Shown here: positions 1 to 9,815 of the stretch, piece after piece
How positions within the stretch are numbered: position 1 is the first letter of the stretch
Layout of the letters: the number at the start of each line of letters is the position of its first letter
Made by a program: the position numbers and the translations under genes
The notes under the pieces: generated by a model
What the model was told of the DNA's origin: nothing
Database searches by the model: none
Seen by the model: the letters and a program-made list of their open reading frames with translations, nothing else
Assembly (NCBI GenBank): GCA_021785335.1
Contig: JAJYFW010000009.1
Location: forward strand, 1-12,691
DNA length: 12,691 bases
Reading direction: 5' to 3'
From: Pseudomonadota bacterium
GTDB lineage: Bacteria > Pseudomonadota > Alphaproteobacteria > Acetobacterales > Acetobacteraceae

Positions 1-9
1 CTTCTTCAT
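1..9 (-). CDS. Start of a gene downstream of glnK, probably ammonium transporter (partial)
   Basis: On the minus strand an ATG followed by two AAG (Lys) codons runs off the left edge, 24 nt after the glnK stop codon. An AGGGA stretch lies about 11 nt before the ATG and could serve as a ribosome binding site. A gene placed directly after a GlnK-type PII protein is most often amtB, whose precursor usually begins with a Met-Lys-rich signal peptide; glnA is the main alternative. Only three codons are visible, so the identity is inferred from context. Confidence 0.35.
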
Positions 10-33
10 GAGGTTGGGGTTCCCTGGCTTGGG

Positions 34-1831
<1,798 letters not shown>

Positions 1832-1834
1832 AAC

Positions 1835-2818
1835 CTAGAGGTAGACGGATTTCATTCCGCCGGCGGGGTAACGCGTGCCGGCCGCGGCGCCCTTGGGAAT
1901 CGCGGCTTCCAGGCGTGCGAGGTCGGCGGCGGCGAGCGAGACATTGGCGGCGCCCAGGTTCTCCTGGAAGCGCGGCCAGGATCGGGTACCGGCAAGCGCC
2001 ACGACATCCTCGCCCTGCGCGAGCACCCAGGCGATGGCGAGCTGGCCCGGGGTGCAGCCCTTCTCCTTCGCGATGGCGACGAGGCGGTCCACGAGCGCGC
2101 GGTTATGGGCGAAGTTCTCGCCCTGGAAGCGCGGATGCGCGGCCTGGCGCGCGCCGACCTGCGAGACGTCCGTGTAGGTGCCGGTGAGCAGGCCGCGGCC
2201 AAGCGGGGCATAGGCGACGAAGGAAATGCCGAGTTCGCGGGTGGTGGCCAGCGTCTCCTCCGCGTCGTCACGATAAAGAATCGAATACTCGCTCTGTACC
2301 GCCACGATCGGGTGGACGGCATGGGCGCGGCGGATGGTGGCGGGCGCTGCCTCCGAAAGCCCGAGATGGCGCACCTTGCCCTGCTCCACGAGCCGGGCCA
2401 TGGCACCGACCGTCTCCTCGATCGGCGTCGCGGGATCGACACGGTGCTGGTAGTAGAGGTCGATGACGTCGACGCCGAGGCGCCTGAGGCTCGCCTCGCA
2501 GGAGGCAATCACGTTCTCGGGCTTGCCGTTGACGCCGTTGGGCTGGCCCTCGCGCCGGACCTGGCCGAATTTGGTGACGAGCACCACGCGGTCCCGCCGG
2601 CCCTTGAGCGCGCGGCCGAGCAGGGTTTCGTTGTGGCCCCAGCCATACATGTCGGAACTGTCGAGATGGTTGCAGCCGGCGTCGATGGCGCGGCGGACAA
2701 GATCCTCCGACGTGGCGTCGTCCGCCTCGCCGTAGACGCCTGAGAAAGACATGCAGCCGAGGCCGACCGTGGTGACCGCCGGCCCGCCGTTACCGAGAAC
2801 CCGTTTCGGAAATGCCAT
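1835..2818 (-). CDS. Aldo/keto reductase
   Basis: This 327-residue NADPH-dependent oxidoreductase has a (beta/alpha)8 barrel and probably reduces aldehydes or ketones in the cytoplasm. The tetrad is visible: D53 and Y58 in [11 protein letters not shown]83 in VTKFG, and H125 in LYYQHRVD. The Q-S-E-Y-S segment (175-179) and [10 protein letters not shown] (204-213) are typical of the aldo/keto reductase group once annotated as oxidoreductases related to voltage-gated potassium-channel beta subunits (AKR11-13-like). The cofactor-phosphate segment is near [15 protein letters not shown] (276-290). The start at [10 protein letters not shown] is set by a GGAGG at 2827-2831, 8 nt upstream; the frame is open further upstream but without similarity. 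It is the last gene of the leftward unit, 23 nt after the gamma-glutamyltransferase gene. The substrate is unknown; its place after peptide-degrading enzymes does not identify it. Confidence 0.92.
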   Translation of the reverse strand: MAFPKRVLGNGGPAVTTVGLGCMSFSGVYGEADDATSEDLVRRAIDAGCNHLDSSDMYGWGHNETLLGRALKGRRDRVVLVTKFGQVRREGQPNGVNGKPENVIASCEASLRRLGVDVIDLYYQHRVDPATPIEETVGAMARLVEQGKVRHLGLSEAAPATIRRAHAVHPIVAVQSEYSILYRDDAEETLATTRELGISFVAYAPLGRGLLTGTYTDVSQVGARQAAHPRFQGENFAHNRALVDRLVAIAKEKGCTPGQLAIAWVLAQGEDVVALAGTRSWPRFQENLGAANVSLAAADLARLEAAIPKGAAAGTRYPAGGMKSVYL

Positions 2819-2841
2819 GATCCTGTCCTCCAACGCCTGTC

Positions 2842-4425
2842 CTAGTATGCCCCCGCCCAGCCGTCGCGGCGCGGATCCGATGCCGCCATCTTGATGCCGT
2901 TGTCGAGCACCCGGATCACCTGCATCGAGCACGGGCCCTCCAGATGGCCGACCGGCGTGAGCTGATGCCCGCGCGCGGTGAGTGCCGCGAGCGTTTCCTC
3001 GCCCACGTCGCGTTCGATGGTGAGCTTGCCGTCGCCCTCATGCGGCCAGTTGGCCCCCTGATCCGGCTGGCTCGAGGTCCAGCGCGGGCGCTCCAGCGCG
3101 TCTTGCGGGTCGAGGCCGAGATCGATGAGGCTGACGGCGACCTGCGCGTTCACCTGCACCTGGTTGTCCGCGCCCGGCGTGCCAAGCACGGCCCAGAGTT
3201 GCCCGTTACGGAAGATCATCGGCGCGTTCATGGTGTGGCGCACGCGCTTGCCGGGCGTGAGGCGGTTGGCGTGGTCCTCCGCGAGATGCCAGTAGGCCAT
3301 GCGGTTATTGAGCAGCACGCCGGTCTCGCCCGCGGTCACGCCGGAGCCATAGAGCGAGTTGAGGCTCTGGATGCCGGAGACGGCGTTGCCCTCGCCGTCC
3401 ACCACGCAGAAATAGGTGGTGTCCGCGGCCATCGCCGTCTGCGCCATGTCGGCGGCGCGGTCGCGGGAGATGCGTGCCGCGAGCGCGTCGGCGTGCGCGT
3501 CAGAGAGCAGGCGCTCGAGCGGGATGGCGCCGAAGCGCGGGTCGGCGCCGAAGCGCTCGCGGTCGAGGAAGGCGAGCTTCTTGGCCTCGACCAGAATGTG
3601 CGTGCGCGCCGCCTCGTCCATAGATGCAAGATCGAAACGTTCTGCGATCTTGAGGATCTGCAGCATGGTGAAGCCGGTTGAGTTCGGCGGCGTCTGGCGG
3701 ATCTCGAAGCCGCGATAGGTGATGGCGATCGGCTCCTGCACCTCCGGGTGGAAGGCGGCGAGGTCCGCCTCGGTGATGGCGACGCCGCGTTCGGCGCACC
3801 CCGCGACGAGCGCCTTGGCAAGGCGGCCGCGATAGAACGTCTCCACCCCCTCGGCGGCGATGATTTCGAGCGTGCGGGCGAGGTTTTCCTGCACGATGAT
3901 CGTGCCGAGCGCCGGTGCCTTGCCCCCGGACACGAAGACCGCGGCGGAGCGCGGATCGGCACTGAGCTTCTTGACGTTGTCGGCGGCAAAGTTGCGGCCG
4001 TGGACAGTGAGCCCGTAGCCACCGCGCGCGAGCCCGATCGCCGGCTCGCAAAGCTTCGCCCAGGGCAGGCGGCCGTGCGCCGCGTGCAGCGCGCCGATCC
4101 CGCCGAGCATGCCGGGAACGGAGACGGAGCGTGGCCCCTCGACCTCGATGCCCGCAGGGAACGCCTCGGGTTTTGCTGCCGCCGCCGCGGGGCCGGTGCC
4201 GTTGAAGACCTCCGCCTTGCCACCGACCCAGGCGTGGTAGAACCCGTCGCCGCCGAGGCCCGACATCATCGGCTCGACGACGCCGAGAGCAAGTGCGACG
4301 GCGACCGCGGCATCGGCGGCGTTGCCCCCGGCGCGCAGCGTGTCGAGCCCAGCCTGCGTCGCCATCGGGTGGTTGGAGCCGACCGCGCCGTGGCGGCCCA
4401 TCAGCAGCGGACGATGTGTGCGCAT
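2842..4425 (-). CDS. ggt: Gamma-glutamyltransferase-family protein (Ntn hydrolase)
   Basis: This 527-residue precursor fits the family, which self-cleaves before a threonine to give large and small subunits and then hydrolyses or transfers gamma-glutamyl groups from glutathione or gamma-glutamyl peptides. The early signature [20 protein letters not shown] and [28 protein letters not shown] (to residue 62) are clear. The expected cleavage site is D335|T336 in [18 protein letters not shown], making T336 the nucleophile and a small subunit of about 192 residues. The late glycine motif reads [10 protein letters not shown] (415-424) instead of the classic GSPGG, as in the divergent YwrD-like branch. 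No signal peptide is visible, so a cytoplasmic location is likely, unlike classic periplasmic Ggt. The start has GGGAG 8 nt upstream (4434-4438) and overlaps the preceding peptidase stop codon as TGATG, implying translational coupling. Exact substrate is uncertain; a cephalosporin-acylase-like role cannot be excluded. Confidence 0.9.
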   Translation of the reverse strand: MRTHRPLLMGRHGAVGSNHPMATQAGLDTLRAGGNAADAAVAVALALGVVEPMMSGLGGDGFYHAWVGGKAEVFNGTGPAAAAAKPEAFPAGIEVEGPRSVSVPGMLGGIGALHAAHGRLPWAKLCEPAIGLARGGYGLTVHGRNFAADNVKKLSADPRSAAVFVSGGKAPALGTIIVQENLARTLEIIAAEGVETFYRGRLAKALVAGCAERGVAITEADLAAFHPEVQEPIAITYRGFEIRQTPPNSTGFTMLQILKIAERFDLASMDEAARTHILVEAKKLAFLDRERFGADPRFGAIPLERLLSDAHADALAARISRDRAADMAQTAMAADTTYFCVVDGEGNAVSGIQSLNSLYGSGVTAGETGVLLNNRMAYWHLAEDHANRLTPGKRVRHTMNAPMIFRNGQLWAVLGTPGADNQVQVNAQVAVSLIDLGLDPQDALERPRWTSSQPDQGANWPHEGDGKLTIERDVGEETLAALTARGHQLTPVGHLEGPCSMQVIRVLDNGIKMAASDPRRDGWAGAY

Positions 4426-6242
4426 CACAGTGTCTCCCGGAAATGTCCTGCAACCGCATCGTAGACCCGGTCTCGGTGATCGGGGCGGATGAAGCCGTGG
4501 CCGGCATAGGTGAAGCGTTCGTAGCGCACCTGCTTCTGCGCGAGCCGCATCGCGGTGACGTACTGGTCGCTTTCGTGCTGCGGCACGCGCGGGTCGCGGT
4601 CGCCGTGCAGGACAAGGAGCGGCGCGCGGACCTTCGCCACATGGTGGATGGGCGAGATCCGGCGGAACAGCTCCGCCTCCTCGTGCGGGAAGCCGTATTC
4701 CCGCGCGCGGTGGGACCGGCGCCAGGCTCCGGTACGATCCAGCAACGTCACGAAATCCGCGATGCCGTAATAATTGACTGCGGTGCGCCATAGCGCCGGC
4801 TGGAGGCCGATCGCGGCAAGCACCACCCAGCCGCCATAGGACTGGCCCATGATGCCGATGCGCCTGGGATCGATGCCAGGCTGGGCGGCAAGCCAGGCGT
4901 GGCCGGCGGCGAGATCGTCGAGCGCGTTGTGTCGTTTCGTGCCGTCATCGGCTTCCATGAAGGCGCGGCCATAGCCGGTGCTGCCCCGGATGTTGGGCAT
5001 CATCACCGCGAAGCCCTGAGCCAGCAGCATCTGGACATCGGCGCGGAAATTGGCGCGGGTCTGGCCGGCCGGGCCGCCATGGACCCACACGACGGCAGGC
5101 CAGCCGGCGGCGGGCGGCGTGCCGTCGGGACGCGCGAACCAGCCCGCGATCGGCAATCCGTCCAAGCCCTTCCAGCCGACCAGTTCCGGACGGATGAACG
5201 CGGAAGGATCGACGCCCGCATCCACACGCGGGTCGGGTGCCGCGACGAGGCGCGCGCGCGACGAGGCGGCATCCACGAGCCAGATGCCGGGCGGCGTCAG
5301 TGGCGATTGCGCGGTGGTCGCCAGACCCGAGGAGTCCGGCGCCCAGGCGAGGTCGGCGACGATGCCGGCCTCCGGCAGCCCCGTCGCGACCGCGCGGTCG
5401 CCACCACGGGGCCCGATCTTCAGCAGCGCGTGGCCGCGGTCATTCTCGATGGTCGCGAGCAGCGTGGAATCGGGCGAGACGCTCCAGGCCTCGACCTCGC
5501 GGCCCGCCGGCGCGTAGACCTCGCTCGCCTCCCCGCTCACCGGATCGATGGCGCAGAGGCGGAGGAAGTCGGCGCCGCCGGCATCGGTGATCGCCATCAG
5601 CGTGTCGCCCGCCCAGCGCACCGCGGCGTAGCGGGTGGGGCCGCGGTGCGGCAGCTCGCGCGCCAAGCCCGTCGCGACCTCGAGCAGGTGCAGCCGCTGG
5701 TCGGAGCTGGAGCGATCCTCGACCACGGCGATCACCGCGCCGTCCGGCCGCCAGGCGGCGACGGCGCAGGAACCCTCCTCGCGCCGCATCAGGCGCGTGG
5801 TGGCGCCGGTCGCGAGCTCCATCACCAGCACGTCGAAGACCAACTCGGTGCGGTCGTTGGCGGCGTAGGCGATGCGCGCGCCGTCCGGCGAGAAGGCCCC
5901 GAAATCGTGTATGACCGAATGGCACTCGGTGAGCGGGCGCGGCTGACCGCCCGGCTCCAGCAGCCAGAATTGCTGCCGCTCGTCGCCGCCGGCGTCGATC
6001 CCCCAGATCAGGCGGTCGTCCTGCGGCGCACGGCGCAGGAAGGCGACCTTTTCCGCGTGGTCGCTGAGCTGGCGCGGGTTGGCGCCGCTCGCGTCCATCG
6101 CCCAGACCTGTGGCAGCCCGCCGCCCCGCAAGTGGTAGAGCGTGCGGCCATCGCGCGACCAGACCGGCGTGGTGACGGAGGTGAGGCGGGCGAAATCGTG
6201 CGGCTGCGGCATGTCGATCCCCGGACGTGACGGCGCCAGCAT
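4425..6242 (-). CDS. S9 family (prolyl oligopeptidase/acylaminoacyl) serine peptidase
   Basis: This 605-residue protein has an N-terminal beta-propeller made of TolB/WD-like blades (about 15-340; see VTTPVWSRDGRTLYH, FGAFSPDGARIAYA, WSVSPDSTLLAT, LAWAPDSSGLAT) and a C-terminal alpha/beta hydrolase (about 350-605). The triad is complete: S468 in GQSYGG, D550 in HGDRDPRVP, H582 in YAGHGFIRP. The oxyanion region HGGPAGQ (388-394) and NIRGSTGYG (417-425) are typical of S9C-type peptidases that trim short peptides. No signal peptide is seen, so it is probably cytoplasmic. Two starts are possible: ATG at 6242, with GAGGG only 3 nt away and overlapping the upstream stop, or ATG at 6212 (MPQPHDFARLTSV), with GGGGA about 5 nt away, which fits the family N-terminus equally well. 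It lies 6 nt after the subtilase-Hint gene and its stop overlaps the next start. Confidence 0.93.
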   Translation of the reverse strand: MLAPSRPGIDMPQPHDFARLTSVTTPVWSRDGRTLYHLRGGGLPQVWAMDASGANPRQLSDHAEKVAFLRRAPQDDRLIWGIDAGGDERQQFWLLEPGGQPRPLTECHSVIHDFGAFSPDGARIAYAANDRTELVFDVLVMELATGATTRLMRREEGSCAVAAWRPDGAVIAVVEDRSSSDQRLHLLEVATGLARELPHRGPTRYAAVRWAGDTLMAITDAGGADFLRLCAIDPVSGEASEVYAPAGREVEAWSVSPDSTLLATIENDRGHALLKIGPRGGDRAVATGLPEAGIVADLAWAPDSSGLATTAQSPLTPPGIWLVDAASSRARLVAAPDPRVDAGVDPSAFIRPELVGWKGLDGLPIAGWFARPDGTPPAAGWPAVVWVHGGPAGQTRANFRADVQMLLAQGFAVMMPNIRGSTGYGRAFMEADDGTKRHNALDDLAAGHAWLAAQPGIDPRRIGIMGQSYGGWVVLAAIGLQPALWRTAVNYYGIADFVTLLDRTGAWRRSHRAREYGFPHEEAELFRRISPIHHVAKVRAPLLVLHGDRDPRVPQHESDQYVTAMRLAQKQVRYERFTYAGHGFIRPDHRDRVYDAVAGHFRETL

Positions 6243-6248
6243 CGTCCC

Positions 6249-8147
6249 TCACGCGGCGGTGGCAACCCCCCGCGCATCGGAATCTGCCATCTCAGCGCGC
6301 GTGAGCACCTGCTGCCAGGCGGCGAGGACAAACTCGTTGTCGACACCGGTCTCGAGCTTGAGGCAGGCGCCGTCCCGCCAGGCCGCCAGCGCGTCGGGGC
6401 GCGGCAACAGCGGATCGAGGCCGTTCTCGAAGGCGGCGCGGTTGCCGGTGTCGAGATAGGATTCGCAAGCGGCACCTTCGGCCAGCAGCAGGTCGTGCCG
6501 GTCCAGTTCCAGGTGGAAATACGCGATCGCGTCCATGCGCTCGGCGACGACGCTGAGCGCGTTGACGAGATGGCGCACCGGCACGAGGCGGTCCGCCACG
6601 AGCACCGCGTGATCCGGCGAGAGCAGGAGATCGGCGACCGGAATGCCATCGGCGAAGGCGCCGGCGCGCACGCGGACCGGGCGCGCGTGCAGATGGTGCC
6701 GCAGGTCGAGACGGCGGTGACCGACCCAGCGCAGGCGCGCGATGCGGCCGGACGCGGTGACGACGCCGTCGCCCGGGACAAGCGTCTCCACCGCGCGCGG
6801 GCCCGAGGGCGTCAGGATGCGCGTGCCGCCGGCGAAGCAGGCGACCTGCTCCGGACCCCAAGCGACGGCATAGGGATCGCTGAACGTCGCGGCGCCGCCG
6901 TGCAGCGTGACCACGAGGTCGTAGGTGCCGGCGGCCGCGGCCGCGACATTGACCTGCTGCACATTGCTCGCGGCGACGTCGCTGTTGGCGAGCAGCGTGC
7001 CCGAGGCGGTGTAGAGCGCGAGGCCCATCGCGTCGATGCTGTTGGCGTTGTCGGCAGCCCAGGAGACGGTGGCGGTCAGCGATTGCCCCGCGCCAAGCGA
7101 AAGCGCGTAGATGTCCATGGCATCGCTGCCGGCGCTGGCGACGAGGGTGGCGAGATCCCAGCCCTCGGCACCGAGCGCGGCGACGCCGGGGTTGGCAAAG
7201 ACGTAGCTGCCCGTGGCGGCGGTGGCATGGGCGCTCGCCGCATGTTCGCCGGCCTCCAGCGCCGTAACCGCGTCGAGCACATTGACGACGCCCGCGCCGT
7301 AGCGCGCGTTGAGCGGGTGCGTGGCGCTGGGCGCATAGGCGCCGGTGAAGTAGTCGGCGGGCTTGACCGCGCTGTTGAGGAGAAGCGTCTTGATGGTGCG
7401 GAAATTCGCGGCATCAGCCTGTGCACCGGCACCGCCCAGTCCGTCCGCCGCCGCCTGGATCAGCAATGTCGCCGCGCCAGCAACGATCGGCGCCGCGAAG
7501 CTGGTCAGGTTCTCAGGGGCGGAAATGTCCGGCTTCGGCACGCCATTGGTGGCGGGGCCGATTGCATCGGGCGCCGTGGAGCTGTCCACACTGATCGCGT
7601 TGTAGGCGGTGGAAGGCGACAGCGGCGTGCCGGAATTGCCGGCGGCGGCGACGAAGACGGTGTTGTCGGTGTTGGCGAGCGTATCGAGCGTGGTGTCGAA
7701 GCTGAAGCCGCTGGTATCCACGTAGCTCATGTTCACGACCTGGTCGGTCGCGAGATTGGCGACATCGCTCGTGACATTGTCGGCGAAATAGACGTCCACG
7801 TGCCCGACACCAGGAGCGATCCCTTCCGGCAGGCCGTCGAACGTTGCCGCGGCGTAAAAATAGGAGCCGACCACGGTCGCGTGCGTCGAGCTGCTGCCAA
7901 CAAGCCCATCGTCCGGTGTCGTGGTGTGCTGGTACCCGTTGTAGAAAGTGAAAAATTGGCCTGCATTGCCGGGCTGGAAGCCGAGCGTGCCGGGCACGGG
8001 CTCGAAATATGCGGCACCCGCGGTGACCGAAGCCTCGACCTGGCCGACGGTGACGCCGCCGCCCGTAAGCGCGGCGTCGAGCGTGCGCAGCGCCGCGAGG
8101 CCGATCTCCGCGGCAACGAGATTGTAGTCCGATCCGGTGCCTGACAT
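6249..8147 (-). CDS. Subtilase-like (S8) protein with C-terminal Hint domain
   Basis: This 632-residue protein has three parts. Residues about 12-300 look like a subtilisin fold: H89 in SSTHATVVG, oxyanion N171 in VFVAAAGNSG, and S216 in NLTSFAAPIVAGAATLL. The strand that normally ends in the catalytic Asp reads GVTVGQVEAS, with E38 in its place. Residues about 312-432 resemble a beta-sandwich pre-peptidase-like domain (YDLVVTL, DPYAVAWG). Residues about 435-575 are a Hint_2-type domain: C437 in CFAGGTRI, VETLVPGDGVVT, RWVGHRRL, LSPDHAVLV, and FHLELDRHDLLLAEG followed by ESYLDTGNR. Hint domains perform Cys-dependent autoprocessing. No signal peptide is present; related Hint_2 proteins are often exported by type I systems, but none is visible here. 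I chose Met at 8147 because similarity starts there and the upstream extension to 8219 looks non-coding; the ribosome binding site is weak. It is the first gene of the leftward peptidase unit. Confidence 0.85.
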   Translation of the reverse strand: MSGTGSDYNLVAAEIGLAALRTLDAALTGGGVTVGQVEASVTAGAAYFEPVPGTLGFQPGNAGQFFTFYNGYQHTTTPDDGLVGSSSTHATVVGSYFYAAATFDGLPEGIAPGVGHVDVYFADNVTSDVANLATDQVVNMSYVDTSGFSFDTTLDTLANTDNTVFVAAAGNSGTPLSPSTAYNAISVDSSTAPDAIGPATNGVPKPDISAPENLTSFAAPIVAGAATLLIQAAADGLGGAGAQADAANFRTIKTLLLNSAVKPADYFTGAYAPSATHPLNARYGAGVVNVLDAVTALEAGEHAASAHATAATGSYVFANPGVAALGAEGWDLATLVASAGSDAMDIYALSLGAGQSLTATVSWAADNANSIDAMGLALYTASGTLLANSDVAASNVQQVNVAAAAAGTYDLVVTLHGGAATFSDPYAVAWGPEQVACFAGGTRILTPSGPRAVETLVPGDGVVTASGRIARLRWVGHRRLDLRHHLHARPVRVRAGAFADGIPVADLLLSPDHAVLVADRLVPVRHLVNALSVVAERMDAIAYFHLELDRHDLLLAEGAACESYLDTGNRAAFENGLDPLLPRPDALAAWRDGACLKLETGVDNEFVLAAWQQVLTRAEMADSDARGVATAA

Positions 8148-8227
8148 GTCCGCATTCTCGCATGACCGGAGCTGCTCGCCATAGACCCAGGATGCGTCCC
8201 GTTCACCGCCACGCGGCACGCCAAGGG

Positions 8228-8257
8228 TTGAATATGCGGCGACCGGGCCGATATAAG
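8228..8257 (+). promoter_or_regulatory. Sigma-70-like promoter in front of the otsA-like gene
   Basis: TTGAAT (8228-8233) and TATAAG (8252-8257) are separated by 18 bases, matching the -35/-10 pattern at 4 of 6 and 5 of 6 positions. This is the only AT-rich patch in the 279-base divergent gap. The predicted start near 8264 leaves a leader of about 160 nt before the GT20 gene, and the inverted repeat at 8269-8287 lies just downstream. A promoter for the leftward subtilase gene must also be in this gap, but I could not place one. Confidence 0.4.
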
Positions 8258-8268
8258 CAGTTCACACC

Positions 8269-8287
8269 CGCGATCGTTCCGATCGCG
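8269..8287. repeat. Perfect inverted repeat, possible operator or leader hairpin
   Basis: CGCGATCG, then TTC, then CGATCGCG: 8-bp perfect arms with a 3-nt spacer. It begins about 5 nt after the predicted transcription start of the otsA-like unit, so it could be a repressor site or form a short, very GC-rich hairpin in the leader. No T-run follows, so it is not a normal intrinsic terminator. Confidence 0.5.
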
Positions 8288-8308
8288 CAAGATTATCGGG
8301 GAGGTCGT

Positions 8309-8318
8309 CGCGATCGCG
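8309..8318. repeat. Palindrome CGCGATCGCG related to the nearby inverted repeat
   Basis: A perfect 10-bp palindrome lies about 35 nt (centre to centre) downstream of the inverted repeat at 8269-8287 and shares its CGCGATCG core. The pair could be two sites for one dimeric regulator. CG-rich palindromes of this kind also arise by chance in such GC-rich DNA, so the regulatory reading is inference. The remainder of the 8148-8426 gap shows no gene. Confidence 0.35.
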
Positions 8319-8426
8319 GCGGGCGCATGGCTTTCCATGCGTACTTTCCTCCCATCGGACCCGCATCCATCGGGCCCTTCCGCCCGGCGCCGCCCGCCGG
8401 ACCGAAACGCACGGAGGTTCATCGCG

Positions 8427-9815
8427 ATGTCCCGCCTCGTCATCCTGTCCAATCGCGTCCCGCAAACCACGCGCGGCGCACAGGCGGGCGGGCTCGCGGT
8501 GGCGCTCGCAGAGGCGGCGCGGCCGGGCTCGCTCTGGATCGGCTGGAGCGGTCGGATCGGCACCGGAACGGAGCTCGCAATCCGCGCCGAGCGGGGTGTG
8601 AGCCACGCGGTCTTCGATCTTACGGAGGCCGAACATCACGGCTATTACACAGGCTTTTCCAACAACACGCTCTACCCGCTGCTGCTGTTCCGGCTGGGGC
8701 TCATGCGCTTCCGCGCCGAGGAGTTCGCGGCGTACGAGGCGGTCAACCGACGTTTTGCCGCGACCGCGCTCCCACTGCTGCGCGCGGACGACCTTCTTTG
8801 GGTGCACGACTACCAGTTGATGCTCGCGCCCGGCGCGCTGCGCGAAGCCGGCGCGCGGCAACGTGTCGGCTTCTTTTTCCACACACCGTTCCCCCCGCCC
8901 GCGATCTTCACCGTGGTGCCGCGGGCGCACACGCTGCTGGCGGGCGTGTGCGGTGCCGACGTGATAGGGTTCCAGACCGCGAGCGACCGCGACGGATTCC
9001 TCGCCTGTGTGGCGAGCCTGCTGGACGCCACCGTTGATGACGAAGGCTGCTTCATACATGCAGGCCGGCGCGTGCGCACCCTGGTGTGCCCGGTCGGCAT
9101 CGACGCCGACGGTTTCGCGCGGACGGCACGCGAGGCCGCCGAGCACTTGCCGACCCAGCGCCTGCGCCAGAGCCTGCACGGGGCAGCGCTGCTGTTCGGC
9201 GCGGACCGGCTCGACCATGCGAAGGGATTGCCGCATCGCGTCGACGCCTTCGACATCCTGCTGCGCCAACATCCCGAGCACCGGCGTGGCGTGAGCTTCC
9301 TGCAGGTCGCCGCCCCCTCGCGCGAGGAGGTCGCGGAATACCGCCGCCTGCGGCGGGAAATGGACGAGCGCGTCGGCCAGCTCAACGGCAGGCATGGCGA
9401 GCCGGATTGGATGCCGTTGCGCTACATCACGCGGGCGACACCGCGCGCGACCGTCGCCGGGTTCCACCGGCTGGCGCGCGTCGGCGTGGTGACGCCGCTG
9501 CGCGACGGGTTCGGCCTCGGCGCCTCGGAATTCGTCGCCGCCCAAGACCCGTTGGATCCCGGTGTGCTGGTGCTCTCACGCTTCGCCGGTGCCGCAGCAA
9601 CGCTGGATGCGGCACTGCTGGTCAATCCTTTCGATGCCGAGGCGATCGCCGAAGCGTTGCACCACGCACTGACCATGCCGGCGGAAGAGCGGCTTGCGCG
9701 CCACGCGGCGCTGCTCGGCCATGTACGGACGCAAAGCGCCGCCCGTTATGCCTCGCAATTCCTCGATGCCCTTGCCGGCTCAGCCGCGCCGGTGTGGGAG
9801 ATGGCGCATGTCTGA
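8427..9815 (+). CDS. otsA: GT20 glycosyltransferase, OtsA-like (trehalose-6-phosphate synthase family), divergent
   Basis: This 462-residue protein has the usual length of bacterial OtsA, which joins UDP-glucose and glucose-6-phosphate to give trehalose-6-phosphate. Retained family residues are R10 in SNRVP, GG 21-22, D128 in WVHDYQ, H152 in FFFHTPFPPP, R261 and K266 in DRLDHAKGL, R299, D360 and E368. Several strongly conserved places differ: the donor loop DGMNLVAKE is DGFGLGASE (360-368), the acceptor-pocket Trp of E. coli OtsA (W85) is Y83 in SNNTLYP, and VHDYHL is VHDYQL. The product may therefore not be trehalose-6-phosphate. GT20 also contains glucosylglycerol-phosphate synthase and the pseudoglycosyltransferase VldE. 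The start at MSRLVILSNRV follows GGAGG (8413-8417) by 9 nt; an upstream in-frame ATG at 8337 has no such site. No otsB phosphatase is visible. Its last 8 bases overlap the next gene. Confidence 0.88.
   Translation: MSRLVILSNRVPQTTRGAQAGGLAVALAEAARPGSLWIGWSGRIGTGTELAIRAERGVSHAVFDLTEAEHHGYYTGFSNNTLYPLLLFRLGLMRFRAEEFAAYEAVNRRFAATALPLLRADDLLWVHDYQLMLAPGALREAGARQRVGFFFHTPFPPPAIFTVVPRAHTLLAGVCGADVIGFQTASDRDGFLACVASLLDATVDDEGCFIHAGRRVRTLVCPVGIDADGFARTAREAAEHLPTQRLRQSLHGAALLFGADRLDHAKGLPHRVDAFDILLRQHPEHRRGVSFLQVAAPSREEVAEYRRLRREMDERVGQLNGRHGEPDWMPLRYITRATPRATVAGFHRLARVGVVTPLRDGFGLGASEFVAAQDPLDPGVLVLSRFAGAAATLDAALLVNPFDAEAIAEALHHALTMPAEERLARHAALLGHVRTQSAARYASQFLDALAGSAAPVWEMAHV

Noticed and set aside
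1857..1866. Palindrome CCGCCGGCGG near the end of the aldo/keto reductase gene as a terminator
   Set aside because: It lies within coding sequence, has no loop as written and no following T-run; such strings are common at this GC content.
4899..6230. A 443-codon plus-strand frame opposite the S9 peptidase
   Set aside because: No recognisable domain, low-complexity Arg/Gly/Ala composition, and complete overlap with a gene whose triad and propeller motifs are intact.
6495..8144. A 549-codon open frame on the plus strand opposite the subtilase-Hint gene
   Set aside because: Its translation is Arg/Gly/Ala/Val-rich without any family motif. Such long antisense frames are expected in very GC-rich DNA, and the opposite strand carries clear domain motifs.
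8276..8280. GGAAC on the minus strand, resembling the -35 of EcfG (general stress) promoters
   Set aside because: No CGTT-type -10 follows at 16-18 bases, and the five bases are part of the inverted repeat.
8162..8426. Open plus-strand frame in the divergent gap in front of the otsA-like gene
   Set aside because: It continues out of frame through the otsA-like gene as an Arg/Ala-rich shadow and has no ribosome binding site or family motif.
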